From NCBI GenBank assembly GCA_009692985.1, contig SHYF01000042.1, forward strand, positions 1 to 11,397: a stretch of DNA of 11,397 nt, written 5' to 3'. Below the pieces are notes generated by a model that saw nothing but the letters and a program-made list of their open reading frames with translations, ran no database searches and was not told the origin of the DNA. Of this stretch, positions 1 to 5,164 are shown piece after piece. Position numbers and translations under genes: made by a program. The DNA is from Dehalococcoidia bacterium (GTDB taxonomy: Bacteria > Chloroflexota > Dehalococcoidia > Lucifugimonadales > SHYF01). Each line of letters begins with the position of its first letter. Positions within the stretch are counted from its first letter, which is position 1.

Positions 1-321
1 GAAATGAAAAGCCCCAAACCTAACAAAGACCAATGTACCCGCGTGACCAGTCGTCTTCTTTTGGTGCACGCAATAAAAAGGGCAGGGTTTGGTTCGGTGA
101 AGACCTACTACGCCATGACATATAATCCATATGGTGAACTAAGAAGTAGCTATCACCACGACTTCGCCTTGCGTTATCTCGACATGGAACACCAAGTTCT
201 AATAGGGCAAGAGTTCTGGGACTTCATCGGAGGAACTGGAACCTATGCTGCCTTGTTAGATATCTATCGCGAAGTAGGTCACGAAAAAGGCCCCGAACTT
301 ATTGATCTACTCCTTGCCTAA
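1..321 (+). CDS. C-terminal part of a possible TdeIII-like type II restriction endonuclease (5' end outside window)
   Basis: The frame is open to the left edge (codon GAA before the first ATG at 4), so this is probably the tail of a longer gene, not a complete 105-residue protein. The readable part contains an aromatic YNPYG motif, a YLDME motif, then VLIGQEFWDFIGG and GTY followed by an acidic helix. From memory, that arrangement resembles the C-terminus of TdeIII-family type II restriction enzymes, where the segment lies after the nuclease core. I could not align it, so the assignment is tentative. A hand count gives about 46% G+C over the first 180 bases, against about 62% in a 60-base sample of the next gene. 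This fits a horizontally acquired restriction gene. No cognate methyltransferase is visible; it would have to lie upstream. It ends in TAA, followed by a C-rich spacer. Confidence 0.6.
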   Translation, partial: EMKSPKPNKDQCTRVTSRLLLVHAIKRAGFGSVKTYYAMTYNPYGELRSSYHHDFALRYLDMEHQVLIGQEFWDFIGGTGTYAALLDIYREVGHEKGPELIDLLLA

Positions 322-412
322 CCCCCCGCCATCCTCCCCTACCCCATCACCGACCACACCTGCTATCCTGGTTCCATGAATCCGCTCCCCCATGCAAGCC
401 TCACTCACCACG

Positions 413-498
413 ACGAAACTCGGATTTGTTTCCCAGAAAAACTTTTTTCTCCAGATATGAGTCAGCTTGAAACACTAAACATAACGTCAGAAACAAAT
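413..498 (+). repeat. Dispersed repeat, copy 1 (inverted relative to 10802-10887)
   Basis: An ungapped alignment with the reverse complement of 10802-10887 gives 73 identical bases of 86 by hand count. The first 34 bases (413-446) are identical. Later blocks such as CCAGATATG, ACATAAC and CAAAT are conserved between scattered substitutions. Both copies lie in gene-free DNA. No terminal inverted repeats or target-site duplications are obvious, so the type of element (decayed MITE, REP-like, or a shared non-coding RNA or promoter) is open. Confidence 0.8.
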
Positions 499-512
499 GC
501 CAACGCTAACCG

Positions 513-544
513 CCCCTATGCCTTCATGCCCTTATGCCTGTATG
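513..544 (+). repeat. Four degenerate 8-base tandem units ending in ATG
   Basis: The units CCCCTATG, CCTTCATG, CCCTTATG and CCTGTATG follow one another with period 8 and place ATG triplets at 518, 526, 534 and 542, just ahead of the sbcD start at 554. The ATGs at 518 and 542 are in frame with sbcD but meet a TAA at 545-547. The one at 534 opens a seven-codon frame whose TGA (555-557) overlaps the sbcD ATG. This may be chance or may affect sbcD translation. Confidence 0.5.
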
Positions 545-553
545 TAACCTCCT

Positions 554-1798
554 ATGAAACTCCTCCACTTCTCTGACCTCCACATCGGCGTCGAGAACTA
601 CGGCCGCCCAGACCCCGACACCGGCCTATCCACACGCCTCCTCGACTTCCTCGCCGCCTTCGACGAACTTGTAGACTACGCCATCGCCGCCCGCGTGGAT
701 GCCGTCTTATTCGCCGGAGACGCCTACAAGTCCCGCGACCCATCTCAGACCCACCAGCGCGAGTTCGCCCGCCGCATCGCCCGCCTGGCTGCTGAAGGCA
801 TCCCCGTCTTCCTCGTCACCGGCAACCACGACCTTCCAGCCATCGCAGGCCGCGCCAGCGCCCTAGACATCTTCCCCACCCTCGCCATCGAGCGCGTCTT
901 CGTCGCCGACCACATATCCACAACCATCCTGCCCACCCGCGCAGGCCCTCTCCAGATCGTCGCCCTCCCCTGGATACGCCGCAGCCAGTTCCTCACCCGC
1001 GACGACACACGCAACCTCACCCTGGACCAGATCACCCAGCGTCTCCAGGAACGGCTCACCAATGCCCTTACCCAGGAGCTCCAGCGCCTGGACCCCAACC
1101 TGCCCGCCGTCCTCGTCGCCCACGTCACCGTCTCCGGCGCTACCGTCGGCACAGAACGCTCCATGATGCTTGGCCGCGACCACGTCATCCTCCTCTCCGC
1201 CTTGGCCACTCCTGCCCTGGACTACGTCGCCCTGGGCCACGTCCACAAGCACCAGGTCCTCGGCTACAACCCCACCGTCGCCTACTCCGGCAGCCTTCAG
1301 CGCGTGGACTTCTCAGAAGAGGCTGAAGACAAGGGTTTCTGCATGATAGACCTGGATGAGAACCAGCCTCCTGGCTCGCGGCTTCGACGCTTCGACTTCC
1401 ACCCCGTCAAGGCCAGACCCTTCCTCACCATAGACGTGGATGTCCCGCCTGGCGACGACGACCCGACTCAACGCGTCCTGGACACCATCGCCCGCAAGTA
1501 TGTGACCGACGCCATCGTCCGCGTCCGCATCCATCTCCCCGAGGAGCTGGAATCCCGCCTCCGCGAGTCCGACATCCGCGACGCCCTGTCCGCCGCCCAC
1601 TACGTCGCCGCCATCCAGCGCGACGTCACGCGCTCCCGTCGTACACGCCTCACCCCCGAAAGTTCTCGCGGCCTCGGCCCACGAGAGGCACTGCGCCTAT
1701 ATCTGGAGTCTCGCAGCACCGACCCCCAACGCATGGACGTACTGCTGTCTCATGCCGACGCTCTCCTGCGCGAGGAGCTTGGCGAGGAGCCAGAATAG
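554..1798 (+). CDS. sbcD: SbcD/Mre11-type DNA repair exonuclease
   Basis: Calcineurin-like phosphoesterase of the SbcD/Mre11 family, the nuclease subunit that with the SbcC ATPase processes DNA hairpins and protein-blocked double-strand ends. The metal-binding motifs appear in order: FSDLHIG (D8, H10), GD at 55-56, GNHD (N91, H92, D93), VAHVTVSG (H190) and GHVHKHQ (H229, H231). Then comes the YSGSLQRVDFSE segment at about 244-255 that is typical of SbcD. The C-terminal third (about 290-414) matches the variable capping region. At 414 residues the length is normal for the family. The start is fixed by MKLLHFSDLH, the usual N-terminus, although no clear ribosome-binding site precedes it. No sbcC follows: the next gene is an unrelated thioredoxin, so any SbcC partner must be encoded elsewhere. 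Family call very sure; complex membership inferred. Confidence 0.95.
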   Translation: MKLLHFSDLHIGVENYGRPDPDTGLSTRLLDFLAAFDELVDYAIAARVDAVLFAGDAYKSRDPSQTHQREFARRIARLAAEGIPVFLVTGNHDLPAIAGRASALDIFPTLAIERVFVADHISTTILPTRAGPLQIVALPWIRRSQFLTRDDTRNLTLDQITQRLQERLTNALTQELQRLDPNLPAVLVAHVTVSGATVGTERSMMLGRDHVILLSALATPALDYVALGHVHKHQVLGYNPTVAYSGSLQRVDFSEEAEDKGFCMIDLDENQPPGSRLRRFDFHPVKARPFLTIDVDVPPGDDDPTQRVLDTIARKYVTDAIVRVRIHLPEELESRLRESDIRDALSAAHYVAAIQRDVTRSRRTRLTPESSRGLGPREALRLYLESRSTDPQRMDVLLSHADALLREELGEEPE

Positions 1799-1809
1799 TC
1801 TGGGGGAGT

Positions 1810-1833
1810 CCAGAGGGGGATACCCCCCTCTGG
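1810..1833 (+). terminator. GC-rich hairpin just after sbcD
   Basis: The arms CCAGAGGGGG (1810-1819) and CCCCCTCTGG (1824-1833) pair perfectly over 10 bp around a 4-base loop, 11 bases past the sbcD stop. There is no T-run after it, so it is not a textbook Rho-independent terminator. It may stop transcription, stabilise the 3' end, or simply be one unit of a repeat cluster. A second small inverted repeat, TTGAGGG/CCCTCAA, follows at 1842-1860. Confidence 0.5.
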
Positions 1834-1878
1834 CAAGGTGTTTGAGGGATGTGCCCTCAATCTAATTCAGGTTCTCTT

Positions 1879-1923
1879 CCCCCTCTCCCTTGGCAAGGGA
1901 GAGGGGGACACAGGGGGTGAGGG
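1879..1923 (+). repeat. Palindromic REP-like element, uninterrupted copy
   Basis: A 13-bp perfect stem (1879-1891 with 1895-1907) around the loop GGC is followed by the tail GACACAGGGGGTGAGGG. The same stem and tail recur at 2668-2733, where extra sequence splits the tail. Short palindromes of this kind are common between genes in many bacterial genomes. Here it sits between sbcD and the tlpA promoter region. Confidence 0.75.
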
Positions 1924-1933
1924 TTCTCAGACT

Positions 1934-1962
1934 TTGACTCCCACCGCCATGTACCTTAGAGT
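1934..1962 (+). promoter_or_regulatory. Candidate sigma-70-like promoter for the TlpA-like gene
   Basis: TTGACT (1934-1939) and TAGAGT (1957-1962) are separated by 17 bases and lie about 40 bases before the ATG at 2003. The -35 hexamer matches 5 of 6 consensus bases and the -10 matches 4 of 6. It directly follows the palindromic element. Prediction by eye only. Confidence 0.4.
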
Positions 1963-2002
1963 AGTAAGAGAAAGACGTATGGCTCTCCCCGCAGACTAAA
2001 CC

Positions 2003-2554
2003 ATGGAAACCACAGCCACTACCCGAAGCGGCATCCGCTGGCTCCCTGCCTTGTTCGCCTTCGCGGCGTTTGTCGCGCTGGGCGTGCTGCTGGCCTACGC
2101 CGTCAGCCAGGCCCGCGGAGGCGGCGGCCCCAAGCTGGAACCCGCCCATGACTTCACCGTACCACTTTATACCGGCGGCCCCGGCTCCTTCACCATGTCT
2201 GAACATCGGGGGCATACCGTGCTGCTCAACTTCTGGGCATCCTGGTGCGCGCCATGCCGCGCCGAGTTCCCCGTCCTTCAGGCCGCCGCGGACAAGTACA
2301 AGGACCAAAACCTAGTCGTGGTCGGAGTAGCAATAAACGACTCCGAAGATGAGGCCCGTCTTTTCCTTGAGCAACAGAACACCACGTTCCTAGCCGGCCA
2401 CGACCTCACCGGCCAGGTAGCCCTGGCCTACACCATCACCGGGCTGCCAGCCACCTTCTTTATCACCCCGGATGGCCGCATCTACAAGAAATGGCTAGGC
2501 CAGATAGACGAGACGCGCCTCACCACGTTCATCGAAGAGCTGCTCAAGTCGTGA
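2003..2554 (+). CDS. Membrane-anchored TlpA/ResA-like thiol-disulfide oxidoreductase
   Basis: Thioredoxin-fold protein of the TlpA/ResA/AhpC-redoxin group, expected to act outside the membrane, reducing disulfides in exported proteins such as apocytochromes or metal-site proteins. Residues 13-35 form one hydrophobic segment (uncleaved anchor or signal), followed by a glycine-rich linker at about 39-43. The redoxin domain starts near 47 (HDFTVPLY). The catalytic motif is WCAPC (W81, C82, C85), preceded by LLNFWAS, and the cis-proline lies in TGLPATFF (P149). The length of 183 residues is typical. The ATG at 2003 has only a weak ribosome-binding site, but it gives a sensible anchor. The CopD-like gene downstream hints at envelope or metal-linked redox work, but the two are separated by a repeat-filled 195-base spacer and are probably not co-transcribed. 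The exact partner cannot be told from sequence. Confidence 0.9.
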   Translation: METTATTRSGIRWLPALFAFAAFVALGVLLAYAVSQARGGGGPKLEPAHDFTVPLYTGGPGSFTMSEHRGHTVLLNFWASWCAPCRAEFPVLQAAADKYKDQNLVVVGVAINDSEDEARLFLEQQNTTFLAGHDLTGQVALAYTITGLPATFFITPDGRIYKKWLGQIDETRLTTFIEELLKS

Positions 2555-2596
2555 CCTCTTGCCAACCACGAAACATAGAGGTTATTTCAAAGCGTA

Positions 2597-2630
2597 GCAC
2601 TAGAAAGTGCAGGAAACCTGGGTTTCCTGC
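2597..2630 (+). terminator. Two abutting hairpins downstream of the TlpA-like gene
   Basis: GCACT-AGAA-AGTGC (2597-2610) is followed by GCAGGAAACC-TG-GGTTTCCTGC (2609-2630). The two perfect stems share the GC at 2609-2610, so they compete for those bases. They lie 43-76 bases past the TlpA stop with no T-tract. They may act as a 3' end structure or be another palindromic repeat unit. Confidence 0.45.
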
Positions 2631-2667
2631 CGGGGTTATTGGGGTGTCCCTTAACTTCGTTTTCCAT

Positions 2668-2733
2668 CCCCCTCTCCCTTGAGGGAGAGGGGGACACAGA
2701 GCCTGTCCTGAGCGAAGTCGAAGGAGGGTGAGG
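2668..2733 (+). repeat. Palindromic REP-like element, copy split by a second repeat
   Basis: The stem CCCCCTCTCCCT (2668-2679) with its complement at 2682-2693 and the tail GACACAG repeat the element at 1879-1923. About 24 bases (2700-2723) containing TGAGCGAAGTCGAAG then interpose before the tail resumes as GAGGGTGAGGG. The interposed core is related to 10705-10720, where TGAGCGAAGCGAAGGA lacks one T. Confidence 0.7.
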
Positions 2734-2749
2734 GCGGTGAAAGGCCAAC

Positions 2750-3247
2750 ATGAGCTTTGCTGACTTGTTCCTGCTGCTCATCCGCTGGCTCCACGCCCTG
2801 GCGGCAATAGCCTGGGTGGGAGGAAGCATCTTCTTCCTGGCCGTGCTTCGACCAGCCCTCCGCGACACGCCCCAGGAAGCAGCTTTGAACCGAATAGCGG
2901 GGCAGGAGTTCCGCAACCTGGTGGACACAGCCGTATGGGCGCTCCTGGTCACCGGCGTTATCCTCTCCATCAACCGCCTGACTTCCGGATACGCCAGCGG
3001 AGCCTACGGCCTTGTCCTGGGCGTTAAGATAGCCCTGGCGGTATGGATGTTCTACCTGGCGTGGTTCCGCCAGCGCCGGAGCGCCGCATCCTCGGACCAG
3101 GAGCAGAAGAAGGCAACGCCTGTACTGGTGCGCGCCGCCAGAGCCACCTTCTCCGCCACCAACCTAATCCTCATTCTCGGCCTCCTGGTAATCCTGTTGG
3201 CCGATATCCTGCGCAACATATTCGAGCATGGCGTGACTAGAGGATGA
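2750..3247 (+). CDS. CopD-like four-helix integral membrane protein
   Basis: Small hydrophobic protein of 165 residues with four probable membrane helices at about 5-33, 58-75, 86-106 and 135-155. A positively charged loop (RQRRSAASS, 107-115) lies between helices 3 and 4. The opening RWLHALAAIAWVGGSIFF matches the start of CopD-family and related DUF membrane proteins, with a histidine (H15) in the first helix. CopD proteins are linked to copper handling, but many short members have no proven role and some resemble b-type cytochrome-like bundles. The second helix starts near FRNLVDTAVWALLVTGV. Placement after a TlpA-like gene would fit an envelope redox or metal theme, though no copper gene is nearby. 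The ATG at 2750 follows a reasonable ribosome-binding site. Family membership fairly sure; function unknown. Confidence 0.8.
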   Translation: MSFADLFLLLIRWLHALAAIAWVGGSIFFLAVLRPALRDTPQEAALNRIAGQEFRNLVDTAVWALLVTGVILSINRLTSGYASGAYGLVLGVKIALAVWMFYLAWFRQRRSAASSDQEQKKATPVLVRAARATFSATNLILILGLLVILLADILRNIFEHGVTRG

Positions 3248-3276
3248 AAACTAGCCCTTGCTTGGCCACTGAGCAC

Positions 3277-3305
3277 TTTCCAAAGCGCATCAGACCGGGT
3301 ATGCT
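3277..3305 (+). promoter_or_regulatory. Candidate promoter for the Trm112-like gene
   Basis: TTTCCA (3277-3282) and TATGCT (3300-3305) are spaced by 17 bases and lie 30 bases before the ATG at 3336. The -35 is weak and the -10 moderate, so this is a by-eye suggestion. Confidence 0.35.
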
Positions 3306-3335
3306 ATCACCATCTTCCAGGTAGCAGGAGTGACA

Positions 3336-3518
3336 ATGCGGCGCGATCTAATGGACATCCTGGCCTGCCCGATGTGTAAAGGCCCCTTGGAGCTGCGAGT
3401 TGAGAAGGAAAACGGGACCGAAATCGTATCTGGGACCCTGTACTGCCGCCGCTGCCCGGAGGAATACCCTATCCAGGACTCTATCCCAAACCTGTTGCCG
3501 CCAAGCCTGCGAGCCTGA
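3336..3518 (+). CDS. Trm112-like small zinc-ribbon protein
   Basis: A 60-residue protein of the Trm112/UPF0434 (YcaR) family. It has two CxxC pairs for zinc (C11, C14 and C37, C40 counted from the ATG at 3336), the opening DLMDILACPMCKGPL, and the YPIQDSIPNLLP tail that defines the family. Eukaryotic and archaeal Trm112 activates several methyltransferases that act on tRNA, rRNA and release factors. Bacterial members are mostly uncharacterised. An in-frame GTG lies at 3330, but the AGGAG at 3326-3330 overlaps it and is correctly spaced (5 bases) for the ATG at 3336, which I prefer. The gene converges with folK, whose stop lies 39 bases away. It appears monocistronic. Family sure; partner unknown. 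Confidence 0.88.
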   Translation: MRRDLMDILACPMCKGPLELRVEKENGTEIVSGTLYCRRCPEEYPIQDSIPNLLPPSLRA

Positions 3519-3556
3519 TTGCAACTCCAAGTACGTGGGTGGAGAACACCGAAGTC

Positions 3557-4069
3557 TCAGTCGCCGGATGCCACCGCCAGCGGGCCTGCCCACAGCCGGA
3601 CACCTCCCCTGCCGGATACCTCCTCCAGCAGTTGCCAGGCTCTTTTGCGCAGCACCGGATGCTCCCATTCCGGCGCTATCTCTGCCAGGGGCACAAGCAC
3701 AAAGGCCCGCTCCGCCAGTAGCGGATGAGGCAGAGCTAGCGCGGGTGATGTCACAACCGTCCCACCATAGTCCAGGATGTCAATATCCAGTACCCTGGGT
3801 CCGTAGCGAAAGGTAGGCTGCCGGCCCACTTGCCGTTCCACCTCCTGACACAAGAGCAGTAGTTCGTTCGGAGGGATACCAGCGCGTACCCGGCACACCA
3901 TGTTAAGAAAAGGCGGCTGCTCAGTAAAACCCCACGGCTCCGTCTCGTATATGGAAGAGGTTTCAACCACCTGCAAGGAACCCGCCAGCAACGCAAGGCC
4001 TCTGGCCAAACTCTCTTCGCGGCTCCCTAAGTTGCTGCCCAACCCCAAGAATGCGTTTATCAAAGCCAC
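3557..4069 (-). CDS. folK: 2-amino-4-hydroxy-6-hydroxymethyldihydropteridine pyrophosphokinase (HPPK)
   Basis: Transfers pyrophosphate from ATP to 6-hydroxymethyl-7,8-dihydropterin, making the substrate of dihydropteroate synthase in cytosolic folate synthesis. Diagnostic features are AFLGLGSNLGSRE at 6-18, SSIYETEPWG (38-47), PPFLNMV (52-58), RYGPRVLDIDIL (88-99) with the metal-binding D95 and D97, and LPHPLLAERAFVLVPLAEI (113-131). The length of 170 residues is normal. The start codon is GTG at 4067-4069. It is supported by AGAGG at 4076-4080, which lies against the folP stop, so folK is probably translationally coupled to folP, whose TAG ends only 3 bases before it. The last 15 or so residues past the family core are unremarkable. 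Role certain from motifs. Confidence 0.95.
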   Translation of the reverse strand: MALINAFLGLGSNLGSREESLARGLALLAGSLQVVETSSIYETEPWGFTEQPPFLNMVCRVRAGIPPNELLLLCQEVERQVGRQPTFRYGPRVLDIDILDYGGTVVTSPALALPHPLLAERAFVLVPLAEIAPEWEHPVLRKRAWQLLEEVSGRGGVRLWAGPLAVASGD

Positions 4070-4072
4070 TGG

Positions 4073-5011
4073 CTACCTCTCTGGCGGCGGTGTCCAACCA
4101 CGCACTATGGCATCGGCCATGTGAGCCACCCGGGCCATGGCCTTCACATCATGCACCCGTATGATGTCGGCGCCGTTCGCTATGGCTATGGCTACTGTAG
4201 CGGCGGTGCCTTCCAGCCGCTCCTGGACAGGCAAGCCCAGCACCAGCCCGATGGTAGACTTCCGGGAAGTTCCCACCAGCAACGGGTAACCCATCCGCTT
4301 GAACTCTCCCAGCCGTCTCAATATGTCTAGATTGTGGGCGGGCCTTTTCCCAAAGCCAAAGCCCGGGTCAATGATGATGTTTTGAGGGCGTACCCCAGCG
4401 TCCAACGCCAGCTTTACACTGCCTTCCAGGCTTGCCCGAATTTCAGACATCAGCTCTTTGTATTCCGTGTCCCGCTGGTTGTGCATCAGCACCAAAGGCA
4501 CGTTCCGCTCCGCGGCTACGGCGGCCAGCTCAGGGTCCACCTTGAGGCCCCACACGTCATTTAGCATGGCCGCCCCCGCTTCCAACGCGCGGCGCGCCAC
4601 CTCTGACTTGTAAGTGTCTATGCTAATAGGCACGTCCACCTGCTCCGCCAGCCGCTGTATGACTGGAATCACCCTGCGCAGCTCCTCATCCACCTGGACC
4701 CTAGTAGCCCCCCGGCCGGTTCCAGCTCCAACTAGACTCGATTCAATCTTGGCTGCGTAGGAAGGCCGAGTAGACTCTCCACCCACATCCAGGATATCGG
4801 CTCCTTCCTCTACCAACCGTTTCCCCCAAGCCACAGCCTGCTCCACATCCATGACCCCGTCGCCGGAGAAAGAGTCAGGTGTTACGTTGACGACACCCAT
4901 AATATAGGTCCGCTGGCCCCAGGTGAGCGTCTTTTTACCGCAGAGCATGAATGGAAATTGGTATATATTAGCTGTCATTTCCCAAATCCCAAGGTATGAA
5001 GTCCAGTACAT
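4073..5011 (-). CDS. folP: Dihydropteroate synthase
   Basis: Condenses the FolK product with p-aminobenzoate to give dihydropteroate; the family is the sulfonamide target. Motifs on the TIM barrel: MGVVNVTPDSFS (38-49, N42), DVGGESTRP (75-83), SIDTYK (130-135), ND (151-152), LMHN (175-178), DPGFGFGK (215-222), GTSRKS (247-252) and RVHD (285-288). At 312 residues it is longer than the roughly 280 of E. coli FolP. Part of the excess is a loop of 24 residues between STRP and DEEL, where I recall 7 in E. coli, and part is the N-terminus. The ATG at 5009-5011 has GAGGTG four bases upstream. Internal ATGs at codons 12 and 22 have poorer sites, so I keep the longer start. First gene of a folP-folK unit, divergent from the carboxyltransferase gene. 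Confidence 0.95.
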   Translation of the reverse strand: MYWTSYLGIWEMTANIYQFPFMLCGKKTLTWGQRTYIMGVVNVTPDSFSGDGVMDVEQAVAWGKRLVEEGADILDVGGESTRPSYAAKIESSLVGAGTGRGATRVQVDEELRRVIPVIQRLAEQVDVPISIDTYKSEVARRALEAGAAMLNDVWGLKVDPELAAVAAERNVPLVLMHNQRDTEYKELMSEIRASLEGSVKLALDAGVRPQNIIIDPGFGFGKRPAHNLDILRRLGEFKRMGYPLLVGTSRKSTIGLVLGLPVQERLEGTAATVAIAIANGADIIRVHDVKAMARVAHMADAIVRGWTPPPER

Positions 5012-5015
5012 CTTA

Positions 5016-5021
5016 CACCTC
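5016..5021 (-). promoter_or_regulatory. folP ribosome-binding site
   Basis: GAGGTG, read on the minus strand, ends four bases before the ATG at 5009-5011. It is the best Shine-Dalgarno match among the candidate folP starts and so favours the long N-terminus. Confidence 0.6.
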
Positions 5022-5063
5022 GGACGAGTTCAATTCTCAGATTGGCGCCGCCACGCCTCTGTC

Positions 5064-5092
5064 TTGCCAGCCCACCCGAAATCTGGTAGCAT
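5064..5092 (+). promoter_or_regulatory. Candidate promoter for the carboxyltransferase gene
   Basis: TTGCCA (5064-5069), a 17-base spacer and TAGCAT (5087-5092) lie in the 153-base divergent spacer, about 72 bases before the start at 5165. GAGGAG at 5156-5161 is the ribosome-binding site. No clear promoter was seen for folP on the other strand. Confidence 0.35.
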
Positions 5093-5164
5093 CACCCAAA
5101 CCTCAATAATCCCCCTGGCGTAACAAGGACTCTTCTCTATTCTGTTTGCGGGCTCGAGGAGACC

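Larger units (their letters stand above)
322..553. other. Gene-free spacer before sbcD
   Basis: I see no believable gene here. A 66-codon frame at 376-576 reads through the dispersed repeat and into sbcD out of frame, and looks non-coding. The spacer holds a C-rich stretch just after the upstream stop codon, the left copy of an 86-base repeat, and four 8-base units directly ahead of sbcD. No clear -35/-10 pair or T-tailed hairpin was recognised. Confidence 0.6.
2555..2749. other. Repeat-filled spacer between the TlpA-like and CopD-like genes
   Basis: This spacer has no gene. It contains two abutting hairpins (2597-2630) and a split palindromic element (2668-2733). A G-rich stretch leads to GTGAAAGG, a fair ribosome-binding site about 5 bases before the ATG at 2750. 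No convincing promoter was found by eye. Confidence 0.6.

Noticed and set aside
376..576. 66-codon frame between the first gene and sbcD
   Set aside because: It runs through the dispersed repeat and into sbcD out of frame. The peptide shared with the right-hand copy follows from DNA repeat identity, not evident coding.
1810..2735. CRISPR-like array suggested by repeated short palindromes
   Set aside because: The units differ in sequence, spacing is irregular, there are no constant repeats with unique spacers, and no cas genes are present.
2003..3247. A dedicated copper-handling or cytochrome-maturation operon
   Set aside because: The TlpA-like and CopD-like genes are separated by 195 bases of repeats and no copper, Ccm or cytochrome gene is nearby, so only a loose thematic link can be claimed.
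3400..3816. 138-codon plus-strand frame over the Trm112-like gene and the folK 3' end
   Set aside because: It is a shifted frame over two well-supported genes and has no protein-like features.
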